Assembly (NCBI GenBank): GCA_019638525.1
Contig: JAHBTO010000001.1
Span: forward strand, 124,001-188,000
Direction: 5' to 3'
DNA length: 64,000 nt
From: Ferruginibacter sp.
GTDB lineage: Bacteria; Bacteroidota; Bacteroidia; Chitinophagales; Chitinophagaceae
Shown: in pieces, positions 42,688 to 50,403 of the stretch
Numbering within the stretch: the first letter of the stretch is position 1
Layout: each line of letters opens with the position of its first letter
Notes under the pieces: model-generated
Told to the model about the DNA's origin: nothing
What the model saw: only the letters and a program-made list of their open reading frames with translations
The model's database searches: none
Program-made: the position numbers and the translations under genes

Positions 42688-42731
42688 TTATATAATAAGA
42701 TTTTGTAAAAGAAGCTTATATTATATAATAA
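42688..42731. repeat. AT-rich inverted and direct repeats between mutY and the HU gene
   Basis: TTATATAATAAG (from 42688) is mirrored by CTTATATTATATAA (from 42715) with a 2-nt slip, and TATATAATAA recurs as a direct repeat. It lies within the 197-bp divergent gap. It could be regulatory or simply AT-rich drift. Confidence 0.35.
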
Positions 42732-42754
42732 ACATCCTGATAATCACTAACTTA

Positions 42755-42787
42755 TTTGGAAAATTCGGAATTTTTGTTGTATTTTTC
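42755..42787 (+). promoter_or_regulatory. Possible HU promoter
   Basis: TTTG (42755-42758), 21 nt, then TATTTTTC (42780-42787), seven of eight against TAnnTTTG. It lies 29 nt before the HU ATG. Confidence 0.35.
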
Positions 42788-42816
42788 ATAGCCTTATATT
42801 TATTAAATTGTTTTAT

Positions 42817-43143
42817 ATGAGAAAAGCAGACCTCATTAATCAAATATCAGACAAAACCGGCATACCTAAAGTAGATGTGCTGGTAACATTAGAAACGATG
42901 TTTAAAGCCGTTAAAAGTTCGCTTGCAGAAGGTGAAAATATTTATATACGAGGTTTTGGAAGCTTTATAACAAAAAAGAGAGCAGCCAAAATTGGTCGTA
43001 ACATTAAAAAAAATATTGCTGTAGAAATACCTGAACATTTTATTCCGGCATTTAAACCTGCAAAAGAGTTCATGCACGAGATAAAAACATCTAAAAACAT
43101 AAAAGAGAATAACGAAAAGGAAGAGGATGACAGCGAAGACTAA
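42817..43143 (+). CDS. HU/IHF-family DNA-binding protein
   Basis: A 108-residue nucleoid protein that bends DNA. The family core includes MRKADLINQISDKTGIPK, LAEGENIYIRGFGSFITKKR (about 44-63, the dimer core) and the DNA-binding arm around AKIGRNIKKNIAVEIPEHFIPAFKPAKEF. An extra acidic tail (KENNEKEEDDSED) extends beyond the usual 90 residues. The ATG at 42817 is preferred to a TTG 9 nt upstream. The gene order mutY, HU, TPR protein, rng is common in Bacteroidota. Confidence 0.93.
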   Translation: MRKADLINQISDKTGIPKVDVLVTLETMFKAVKSSLAEGENIYIRGFGSFITKKRAAKIGRNIKKNIAVEIPEHFIPAFKPAKEFMHEIKTSKNIKENNEKEEDDSED

Positions 43144-43185
43144 CTTACCTTTGCATTTACTGTTAAAAATAACAGGAGATTTAAA

Positions 43186-44034
43186 ATGCAAAAGAAACAA
43201 ATTATATTGGCCTTATGTGGCCTTTTTACAGTTACCTTACTTTTTTTATTTGGCAAAACCACAGCGCCAAAACAATCAATACCTCAAGCAGCCGATTCAT
43301 CTGTAAAAATTTTTGAAATAAAGCAATTTATTACTAAAGAAAAGGCACACTTAACCCCCACGCAGTTAGAAGAAGTAAACAAATTAGAAAACAGTGTAAC
43401 ACGTGGTGATGTAACTGAGCAACTTATTAAAGCAAATACAGCCCTGGCAAATTTTTGGAAAGACAGTGCTCATGTAGCCGAGCCATATTTTTATTATTTA
43501 TCTGAGGCTGCTAAGTTGGATAAGTCGGAAAAAAACCTCACCTTTGCTGCCCAATTAATTTTACATAATCTTCGCAGCGAGCAGGATGAAGCAAAATTAA
43601 ACTGGAAAACAGAGCAGGCAATAGCCTTATTTGAAAAAGGGATAGAGCTTTATCCTGACAATGATAATTTTAAAGTTGGGCTGGGAAGTTGCTACATATT
43701 TGGAAGAAGCAGGGTTGGCGGGCCTGAAGAAGCCATGAAGGGAATTCAACAACTGTTAAGTGTTGTTCATAAGGATTCTAACAATATGCAGGCGCAAATG
43801 ATGCTGGGGGTTGGCGGTTACGTTTCGGGGCAATATGATAAAGCTATTGAACGTTTGCTAAAAGTTGTAAAGGCACAGCCACAAAATATGGAAGCCATTG
43901 CATTTTTAGCCGATACCTATGCAGCCAAAGGTGATAAGCAGGAAGCAATAAAATGGTACCAGGTAAGTAAAAGGTTGATAAATGATCCACATTATAGCCA
44001 GGAAGTGGATGAGCGGATAAAACAATTACGGTAA
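43186..44034 (+). CDS. TPR-repeat protein with N-terminal membrane anchor
   Basis: A 282-residue protein starting MQKKQIILALCGLFTVTLLF, a signal anchor, followed by at least three tetratricopeptide-like units (AIALFEKGIELYPDNDNF, GQYDKAIERLLKVVKAQPQN, AAKGDKQEAIKWYQVSKRL). TPR proteins mediate protein contacts; the partner is unknown. It starts 42 nt after the HU gene and is probably co-transcribed with it. AGGAGA lies 8 nt before the ATG, one of the few Shine-Dalgarno-like stretches here. Confidence 0.85.
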   Translation: MQKKQIILALCGLFTVTLLFLFGKTTAPKQSIPQAADSSVKIFEIKQFITKEKAHLTPTQLEEVNKLENSVTRGDVTEQLIKANTALANFWKDSAHVAEPYFYYLSEAAKLDKSEKNLTFAAQLILHNLRSEQDEAKLNWKTEQAIALFEKGIELYPDNDNFKVGLGSCYIFGRSRVGGPEEAMKGIQQLLSVVHKDSNNMQAQMMLGVGGYVSGQYDKAIERLLKVVKAQPQNMEAIAFLADTYAAKGDKQEAIKWYQVSKRLINDPHYSQEVDERIKQLR

Positions 44035-44099
44035 AATATCGAAGTAATATTCGATTTACATATTTTAAAAAATTATTTTAAACAAAAAAAAGACTAGTT

Positions 44100-44189
44100 A
44101 TGCCTTGTGGTAAAAAGAGAAAACGTCATAAAATTGCAACACACAAGCGTAAAAAACGTTTAAGAAAGAATCGTCATAAAAAGAAGTAA
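44100..44189 (+). CDS. Tiny basic protein (29 residues) upstream of rng
   Basis: An ATG at 44100 opens a 29-codon frame ending in TAA: MPCGKKRKRHKIATHKRKK, then RLRKNRHKKK. About 19 of 29 residues are Lys, Arg or His. I recall near-identical short frames (MPSGKKRKRHKIATHKRKK-like) at this position before rng in many Bacteroidota genomes, which argues for a real gene. Composition resembles small ribosomal or rRNA-binding proteins, which is my inference for its role. Most gene finders miss it because of its length. Confidence 0.75.
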   Translation: MPCGKKRKRHKIATHKRKKRLRKNRHKKK

Positions 44190-44231
44190 TTTCTTTTTTT
44201 TGAAGCCGTAAATCTTCTTTATGGCGCATAT

Positions 44232-44276
44232 ACCTGCATTTATAATAACTGGAGTATAGTTGTTGTGTATGCAGGT
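44232..44276 (+). promoter_or_regulatory. Possible structured leader of rng
   Basis: ACCTGCAT (44232-44239) and ATGCAGGT (44269-44276) form an 8-bp stem around 29 nt that contains a smaller AACT/AGTT pairing. It ends 44 nt before the rng start. RNase E-type mRNAs are known in E. coli to be self-regulated through leader hairpins; the same here is inference. Confidence 0.35.
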
Positions 44277-44320
44277 GTATTTCGCTTTCCGGATGTATTA
44301 GTCTTTGCAAAAAGATATAC

Positions 44321-45871
44321 TTGACCAAGGAACTGATTATTAATGCTGCACCACAAGGTGTGGAAATTGCCTTGCTGGAAGACAAAAAATTGGTAGAGCT
44401 GCATAATGAAAAAGCAGATGCCAGTTTTGGTGTGGGCGACCTGTATCTTGGAAAAGTTAAAAAACTCATCCCCGGGCTTAATGCAGCATTTATTGATGTA
44501 GGATTTGAAAAAGATGCTTTTCTGCATTACACCGACCTAAGCCCTTATGTACGCTCCATCCTCAAATTTACAAATGAATCCATTAATGATAAATCGGAGA
44601 ATGGGATAGACTTTTCAAAATTTAAAGTTGAACCCGAAATTGTAAAAACCGGCAAGATAGCTGAAGTACTTAGTGGCAAGCCAAATGTGCTGGTTCAAAT
44701 ACTTAAAGAACCTATTGCCGCCAAAGGCCCACGCCTTAGCTGCGAACTATCGCTGCCCGGCCGCTTTGTGGTGGTTACTCCTTTTAATGATATTATTGCC
44801 ATTTCCCGTAAAATACATTCGTCTGACGAGAGAAAAAGGCTGCACAAGATTATTGAAGCAATAAAGCCTAAAAATTTAGGCGTAATTGTTAGAACTGCTG
44901 CAGAAGGGAAAAATACAGCCGAACTTCACGAAGACCTGTTAAGCCTTGTTGCTACCTGGAAAACCATACAAACCAATTTAAAAGGCGCTACACCGCCTGC
45001 AAAAATTTTAAGCGAGCAAGGCAAAACTACCAGCATTCTTCGTGATTTGCTGAATGAAGATTTTAATAAGATTGTTGTAAATGATAAAAACATTTACAGC
45101 GATGCAAAAACATACATACAGCGTATTGCACCCGATAAGGCCGATATTGTTTCGCATTACAATAACGGCTCACCAATATTTGACAGCTTTGGTATTACCA
45201 AACAGGTAAAAGCCGCATTTGGCAAAACGGTAAACCTGCCAAGCGGCGCTTATTTAATTATTGAACATACCGAAGCCCTACATGTAATTGATGTAAACAG
45301 TGGTTATAAAAGTGTAAGCAATAACCAGGAACAAAATGCACTTGAAACTAACCTTGAAGCAGCAGAAGAAATTGCACGGCAGATGCGGTTGAGAGACCTG
45401 GGTGGGATTATAGTAGTTGATTTCATTGATATGAAATTGATGGAGAATAAGAAAAAACTGGCTGATGCCATGGATGGGTTTATGCGTTCGGACAGGGCTA
45501 AGCATGCCATTCTTGCTATCAGCAAATTTGGTTTGATGCAGATTACACGGCAGCGCATGAAGCCCGAGATGAACATCAATACCAGCGAAGTTTGCCCAAG
45601 CTGTAATGGTACCGGAAAAATATCATCTACTCTTATATTAGAAGACGAGATAGAAAAAAACCTTAGTTACCTAATTATGCAAAAGCATAAAGGCTTAACC
45701 ATTGAAATGCACCCTATACTGCATTCGTATCTTACAAAAGGATTTTTATTTAGTAAGTTAAGCAAGTGGCGTCGTAAATATAAACAGCGCATTAAACTAA
45801 AAGCAAACAGCAATTATCATTTAACCGAGTTTCACTTTTTTGATGATAGCGATGAAGAGATAAAACTTTAA
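44321..45871 (+). CDS. rng: Ribonuclease G/E family endoribonuclease
   Basis: A 516-residue single-strand endoribonuclease for rRNA maturation and mRNA decay. It begins MTKELIINAAPQGVEIALLE and has the S1 domain (about 40-130, e.g. YLGKVKKLIPGLNAAFIDVG). The catalytic Mg-binding aspartates lie in HVIDVNSGYKS and GGIIVVDFIDM, and the Zn-link cysteines in CPSCNGTGKI. It lacks the long C-terminal degradosome scaffold of RNase E, so it fits RNase G in length. The start is a TTG at 44321, with no alternative ATG. It ends 48 nt before the convergent trigger factor gene. Confidence 0.95.
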   Translation: MTKELIINAAPQGVEIALLEDKKLVELHNEKADASFGVGDLYLGKVKKLIPGLNAAFIDVGFEKDAFLHYTDLSPYVRSILKFTNESINDKSENGIDFSKFKVEPEIVKTGKIAEVLSGKPNVLVQILKEPIAAKGPRLSCELSLPGRFVVVTPFNDIIAISRKIHSSDERKRLHKIIEAIKPKNLGVIVRTAAEGKNTAELHEDLLSLVATWKTIQTNLKGATPPAKILSEQGKTTSILRDLLNEDFNKIVVNDKNIYSDAKTYIQRIAPDKADIVSHYNNGSPIFDSFGITKQVKAAFGKTVNLPSGAYLIIEHTEALHVIDVNSGYKSVSNNQEQNALETNLEAAEEIARQMRLRDLGGIIVVDFIDMKLMENKKKLADAMDGFMRSDRAKHAILAISKFGLMQITRQRMKPEMNINTSEVCPSCNGTGKISSTLILEDEIEKNLSYLIMQKHKGLTIEMHPILHSYLTKGFLFSKLSKWRRKYKQRIKLKANSNYHLTEFHFFDDSDEEIKL

Positions 45872-45898
45872 AAAAAATCCCCCGAAAAACCGGGGGAT
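45870..45898 (-). terminator. Terminator of trigger factor gene
   Basis: ATCCCCCG-(6)-CGGGGGAT hairpin followed by eight T on the minus strand, overlapping the rng stop codon. The plus-strand flank is also A/T-rich, so it may stop rng transcription too. Confidence 0.8.
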
Positions 45899-45918
45899 AA
45901 ATATTTTAAACCATTTTA

Positions 45919-47286
45919 TTAATGGTGATGATGATGTTGCATAGCATTTAACTCATCGGCAGTAACTTCTTTTTCTGCCGGTTTTACCTGACCTTCTATC
46001 CAGTTAAATAATTTATCAGTAATTAAACGGCGGTAACTGCTGTCAACTTGTTTTTCGTCTTTCATCATTCGGTCTATATAGCTTTCCATCCAGCTTGTAT
46101 CATCGCCCAGGTTCATGGTTCCAAAATAACGCATAATCTCCATTTTCATATATTCCCTCAATTCATCGTTACCTACTTCCAAACCGTTATCCTTTATCAG
46201 TTTATCGCTAATCAATGTCCATTTTAACTGGTTGCTAAAACCCGGAAATTCTTTTTCAACATCTTCGGCTGTTTTTTCTTTTTCGCCACTTGTTTGCAGC
46301 CAGCGTTTTAAAAATTCTTCCGGAAATTCCATCTTTGTTTCATCAAGCAGGTAATGATACAATTGATCCTGTAATTGGTTACGGCTTTGCGCTGTCCAGT
46401 AGTTATCAATTTCTTCTTTAATAGCCTCTCTTAATTCGGCTTCCGTTTTAATTTCTTTTGCAGGATAAATCTCTTTAAAGAATTCTTCGGTTAATGCACG
46501 CTTTTCAATAAGGCCTATTTTAACAATAGTAAGATTAAAGAATTTTTTTGCTGCTTCCTTATCGTCTTTTTCAAAACCAAGGTCTTGTAAAAACATAGCA
46601 AGTTTATCCTCATCAAATGCTTTATTTAGCTGAACGGTAACCGTATCTCCAACTTTTTTACCCATAAATTTCTTTTGCGTACCGGCATTAAGGTATTTTA
46701 AGATTACCGAATTTTCTTTGTTTACTCCACCTTCAACCACATTGCCATCCTTATCCGCTTCGGTAAACTGAATGTTTAATACGTTTTCTTCGTTATCAAT
46801 GGTTTCAGGCTCAGTCATATTCCCGCCTTTTATTTGCATCCTGTTAACCTCATCATCAATCATAGCATCAGTTGTTTTTACTTTATGAAGGGTAACTTTT
46901 GCTTTTGCAATATCGGCAAGGGTATATGCAGGTTTAAGGCCAATTTCAAAACCAAATTCAAAATCCGAAGGGTTGTTCATATCCATACCTCTTAAATCAT
47001 TTTGCAGCGGTAAAGGCTGGCCAAAAATTTCTGGTTTCTCGGCATTAAGCCAGGTATATAATTCCTTTTCAACAGATTTTAATACCTCATCGGTAAAAAT
47101 AGAACTGCCATACATTTTTTTAACCATGCCCACCGGCACCATTCCTTTTCTAAAACCAGGTATATTAGCCGATTTACTGTATTCTTTAAGCTTTTTTTCA
47201 AATGATGGCAGGTAATCTTCCTTGCTCAATTTCACGGTTAATTTTTCGTGTAATAAGCCGATGTTGTTTCTTGTAACTGTAGCCAT
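45919..47286 (-). CDS. tig: Trigger factor with natural polyhistidine C-terminus
   Basis: Ribosome-associated chaperone for nascent chains, 455 residues. The ribosome-binding loop is PGFRKGMVPVGMVKKMYG (about 39-56), and a degenerate PPIase-like domain (about 155-255) and long helical C-terminal arms follow. The last residues read NAMQHHHHH, five histidines encoded by repeated ATG/ATG-complement triplets before the stop. Trigger factors of some bacteria (E. coli SlyD also) have His-rich tails that bind metal; I cannot say whether this one does. A hairpin terminator follows, and tRNA-Leu lies upstream on the same strand. Confidence 0.92.
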   Translation of the reverse strand: MATVTRNNIGLLHEKLTVKLSKEDYLPSFEKKLKEYSKSANIPGFRKGMVPVGMVKKMYGSSIFTDEVLKSVEKELYTWLNAEKPEIFGQPLPLQNDLRGMDMNNPSDFEFGFEIGLKPAYTLADIAKAKVTLHKVKTTDAMIDDEVNRMQIKGGNMTEPETIDNEENVLNIQFTEADKDGNVVEGGVNKENSVILKYLNAGTQKKFMGKKVGDTVTVQLNKAFDEDKLAMFLQDLGFEKDDKEAAKKFFNLTIVKIGLIEKRALTEEFFKEIYPAKEIKTEAELREAIKEEIDNYWTAQSRNQLQDQLYHYLLDETKMEFPEEFLKRWLQTSGEKEKTAEDVEKEFPGFSNQLKWTLISDKLIKDNGLEVGNDELREYMKMEIMRYFGTMNLGDDTSWMESYIDRMMKDEKQVDSSYRRLITDKLFNWIEGQVKPAEKEVTADELNAMQHHHHH

Positions 47287-47306
47287 TTTAATAGTTTAAA
47301 AGTTTA

Positions 47307-47363
47307 AAAGGTTTAAAGGTTTAAGGTTATTGTTCGTGTTAAACCTTAAACTTTTAAACCTTT
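47307..47363. repeat. 22-bp inverted repeat between tRNA-Leu and tig
   Basis: Arms 47307-47328 and 47342-47363 match over 21 of 22 positions around a 13-nt loop. They are built from the repeated phrase GGTTTAA/TTAAACC. It lies between the tRNA 3' end and the tig start, so it could end tRNA transcripts, mark a processing site or act in the tig leader. Confidence 0.6.
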
Positions 47364-47369
47364 AGTTAG

Positions 47370-47451
47370 TGCGGATGATAGGGGTCGAACCTACATGGAT
47401 TGCTCCGCCAGATCCTAAGTCTGGTGCGTCTGCCAATTTCGCCACATCCGC
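47370..47451 (-). tRNA. tRNA-Leu (anticodon UAG)
   Basis: Minus-strand sequence 47451 to 47371 plus discriminator A at 47370. The acceptor stem GCGGATG/CATCCGC is complete. The anticodon stem CCAGA/TCTGG encloses loop CTTAGGA, giving anticodon TAG (reads CUN leucine codons). A long class II variable arm (CGGAGCAATCCATG) and GTTCGAC in the T-loop are visible. The 3' CCA is not encoded. This is a substrate of leuS at 12.8-15.5 kb. Confidence 0.95.
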
Positions 47452-47460
47452 TTTTGGTGC

Positions 47461-47553
47461 AGATATCTCTATAACCTTAAAGATATCTACTGGTTTTGTG
47501 TGTTTACACTCTACTTTCGTAGAGATCACATCCCCAAAAGGGTTGCAAAAGTA
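47461..47553 (-). promoter_or_regulatory. tRNA-Leu leader: -7 element and short palindromes
   Basis: Minus-strand TACTTTTG (47553-47546) is a full -7 match. Between it and the tRNA (about 90 nt) lie CTCTAC-TTTC-GTAGAG (47509-47524) and two copies of the palindrome AGATATCT (47461-47468 and 47481-47488). Confidence 0.4.
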
Positions 47554-47608
47554 AGGGATTTTGGTAAAACAGAAAACAGATTTGTTTACGTAAATTCGTA
47601 ATTAACTG

Positions 47609-49846
47609 ATGGAAACCACCATAAACATACCTAAATATAATCTCAGCGAAGAAGAAGAAAAAAAAGAGATTCTGCGGCAATACCGTGGATTGCTACGTGT
47701 ATTAAAAAGCAAATTAAAACCCGGTGATAAAAGACTGTTACGTACAGCTTTTGAAATGGCTGCAGAAGCCCACAAAACCATGCGCCGTAAAAGTGGTGAG
47801 CCTTATATCCTACACCCGATAGCAGTTGCTAAAATTTGTGTTGAAGAAATAGGCTTAGGCATAAGAAGTACTATTTGTGCACTTTTGCACGATACTGTTG
47901 AAGATACTGATATTACATTAGATGATATACAAAGAGAATTTGGTGCCGAAGTAACAAAAATTGTTGATGGCCTTACCAAGATAAGTTCGGTAATGGATAC
48001 CAACAGTACCCAACAAGCCGAAAACTTTAAAAAAATCTTACTTACACTTACCGACGATCCACGGGTGATATTGATAAAACTTGCCGACCGACTGCATAAC
48101 ATGCGTACACTTGAAAGTATGAAACGGGAAAAGCAATTGAAAATATCGAGCGAAACTATTTATGTATATGCACCACTTGCCCACCGCATGGGCCTGTATA
48201 ATATAAAAACAGAAATGGAAGACCTGGCCATGAAATATATGGAGCCTGATACATATAAATACATTGCCAAAAAATTAAGCGATACCAAAAGAGAAAGAAC
48301 CAAATACATCAACGACTTTATAAGGCCTTTAAAAGAAAAATTAGAAAAGGCCGGTTTTGATTTTGAAATTTATGGCCGTCCTAAAAGCATCCATTCCATA
48401 TGGAATAAAATGAAAAAGAAAGGTGTAAGTTTTGAAGAAGTGTACGACCTATTTGCCATAAGAATATTAGTGAACTCGGCCCTGGAAAAAGAAAAAGAAG
48501 ATTGCTGGAAAGTTTATAGTATCATCACCGATTCGTATAATCCATCTCCCGAACGATTAAGAGATTGGCTAAGTAACCCCAAAAGCAATGGCTACGAAGC
48601 GCTGCACACCACTGTAATGGGGCCGCACGGTAAATGGGTAGAAGTGCAAATACGCACTAAACGTATGAACGAAATTGCAGAAAAAGGACTTGCCGCACAC
48701 TGGAAATATAAAGAAGGAAAAGATGATGAAAGCCGGTTCGACAAATGGTTTCACCAGATAAGAGAGGCACTTACAAGCCCTAATGAAAACTCTATAGATT
48801 TTTTACAGGATTTTAAAACATCTTTTTTAGCAGAAGAAATTTATGTTTATACCCCCAAAGGCGAAGTAAAGATGCTGCCTATTGGAGCATCGGCATTAGA
48901 TTTTGCTTTTGGCGTACACACTGCTGTAGGCAGTAAATGTATTGGCGCCAAAGTAAACCACAAACTTGTTCCCATAAGCCAGAAACTACGTAGCGGCGAC
49001 CAGGTAGAAATTATTACCAGCGCCAAACAAAAGCCCAATATTGAATGGTTAAATTTTGTTGTAACAAGCAAGGCAAAATCAAAAATTAAGGATACATTAA
49101 AAGAAGAAAAAAGAAAAATTGCCGAAGAAGGAAAATATATTTTACAACGCAAACTGGAAGGCATTGGCGCCGCTATGAACCAGGCTAATATGGAAGAGCT
49201 TTCAAATTTTTACAAAACAGGTTCATCGCTCGACCTGCTATATGAAATAGCTATTAAAAAAATTGACCTTAAAGAATTAAAGGATTTTACCTTATATGGT
49301 GATAAACTGGTGGCCCCTAAACCCGTAAAACAGGTAGTTGAAGAAAAAATTGAAAAGCCTCCTATATTAAAACAATATGATAAGAAAGACGCCGAACTTA
49401 TCATCTTTGGCGAAAGTAGCGATAAAATACAGTACTCACTTGCCCATTGCTGCAAACCCATACCGGGCGATGATGTGTTTGGATTTGTAACCACCGGCGA
49501 AGGATTAAAAATACACCGTACCAACTGCCCCAATGCAGCCAGGCTGATGGCTAATTACGGACATAGGGTAGTAAAAACCAAATGGGCAAAAAATAAAGAG
49601 ATTTCTTTTTTAACCGGTTTAAAAATTATCGGGCTTGATGATGTAGGCGTTATTCATAAAATAACCAACCTCATCAGCGGCGAATTAAAATTTAATATTG
49701 CCGCTATGACCATTGAAGCTAAGCAAGGAATTTTTGAAGGTAATGTAAAAATTTTTGTACACGATAAAGAAGAACTTGATGAACTGGTTAACAGGCTTAA
49801 TGCCTTAACTGGCATAACAAGGGTAGACAGGTACGATACTGAATAA
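47609..49846 (+). CDS. RelA/SpoT family (p)ppGpp synthetase/hydrolase
   Basis: A long Rsh alarmone enzyme of 745 residues. Domains in order: HD hydrolase (about 45-200) with YILHPIAVAKI and ALLHDTVEDTDI, both of the HD-motif elements of active hydrolases; synthetase (about 250-370) with YGRPKSIHSIWNKM, VYDLFAIRIL and WVEVQIRTKRMNEIAEKG; TGS (about 410-470, EIYVYTPKGEVKMLP); a zinc-finger-like helical region (AHCCKPIPGDDV, about 612-623); and a C-terminal ACT domain (about 670-745). The intact HD residues suggest that it is bifunctional, as in most Bacteroidota. It is a single gene after the tRNA region. Confidence 0.95.
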   Translation: METTINIPKYNLSEEEEKKEILRQYRGLLRVLKSKLKPGDKRLLRTAFEMAAEAHKTMRRKSGEPYILHPIAVAKICVEEIGLGIRSTICALLHDTVEDTDITLDDIQREFGAEVTKIVDGLTKISSVMDTNSTQQAENFKKILLTLTDDPRVILIKLADRLHNMRTLESMKREKQLKISSETIYVYAPLAHRMGLYNIKTEMEDLAMKYMEPDTYKYIAKKLSDTKRERTKYINDFIRPLKEKLEKAGFDFEIYGRPKSIHSIWNKMKKKGVSFEEVYDLFAIRILVNSALEKEKEDCWKVYSIITDSYNPSPERLRDWLSNPKSNGYEALHTTVMGPHGKWVEVQIRTKRMNEIAEKGLAAHWKYKEGKDDESRFDKWFHQIREALTSPNENSIDFLQDFKTSFLAEEIYVYTPKGEVKMLPIGASALDFAFGVHTAVGSKCIGAKVNHKLVPISQKLRSGDQVEIITSAKQKPNIEWLNFVVTSKAKSKIKDTLKEEKRKIAEEGKYILQRKLEGIGAAMNQANMEELSNFYKTGSSLDLLYEIAIKKIDLKELKDFTLYGDKLVAPKPVKQVVEEKIEKPPILKQYDKKDAELIIFGESSDKIQYSLAHCCKPIPGDDVFGFVTTGEGLKIHRTNCPNAARLMANYGHRVVKTKWAKNKEISFLTGLKIIGLDDVGVIHKITNLISGELKFNIAAMTIEAKQGIFEGNVKIFVHDKEELDELVNRLNALTGITRVDRYDTE

Positions 49847-49951
49847 TTTATCTGCTATTGTTTATAAAAGTGTTTAACTATTCATTACAAATAAATAAAA
49901 TTTCTATTTACAAAAACGGCTGATATTTGTACAACAAAAAAAATTACAACT

Positions 49952-50299
49952 ATGCAGGAATTAATAACACGACTTACTGAAAAAGCTGGCATCAGTGCAG
50001 AACAGGCATCTAAAACAATTGAAACTATCAAAGATTTTGTAAAAGAAAAATTCCCAATGCTGGAAGGAGCAGTTGATAACATGTTTGCCACTACACAATC
50101 TGCCAATACTAATGCAACTGCAACTTCTGCTTCACCCAAAGCAGAATCAAGTATTATGGATAAGATTAGTGATGTAATACCGGGGCAAGCAGGTGAAAAA
50201 GTAGAAGAGTTTGCAAAAAATGCTGCTCATAAAGCTGAAGATGTTTTCGAAAAAGTTAAAGACAAGTTGAGTGATATGTTTGACGGAGATAAGAAATAG
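49952..50299 (+). CDS. Small helical protein of unknown function
   Basis: A 115-residue hydrophilic protein without signal peptide. Residues 1-48 form amphipathic helices (QELITRLTEKAGISAEQASK, then TIKDFVKEKFPML). A low-complexity Thr/Ser/Ala linker (about 52-68) follows, and then a second helical part (VEEFAKNAAHKAEDVFEKVK) with a charged end. I do not recognise a characterised family; similar short proteins are scattered in this phylum. It is monocistronic, closed by a strong terminator. Confidence 0.7.
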   Translation: MQELITRLTEKAGISAEQASKTIETIKDFVKEKFPMLEGAVDNMFATTQSANTNATATSASPKAESSIMDKISDVIPGQAGEKVEEFAKNAAHKAEDVFEKVKDKLSDMFDGDKK

Positions 50300-50320
50300 A
50301 TTTTTATTTTAAAATAATTT

Positions 50321-50349
50321 AGCCAGCCATTAAAAGTGGCTGGCTTTTT
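50321..50349 (+). terminator. Terminator after the small helical protein
   Basis: AGCCAGCCA-(7)-TGGCTGGCT, a 9-bp perfect stem followed by TTTT. Confidence 0.8.
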
Positions 50350-50403
50350 AATTTTAGCTTACTGTAAATAAATTATTTTTTCAGATATTTGTTATCATCA
50401 TTT

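Noticed and set aside
43175..43185. AGGAGA before the TPR gene as a functional Shine-Dalgarno
   Set aside because: Ribosomes of this phylum sequester the anti-SD, and other genes in the window lack such a motif; it may be chance.
45919..45936. Vector-derived His-tag contamination
   Set aside because: The histidine codons run into a genomic stop, the native terminator and the rng gene, so the tail is part of the chromosome.
47369..47554. 61-codon frame over the tRNA-Leu region
   Set aside because: It lies across a complete tRNA on the opposite strand.
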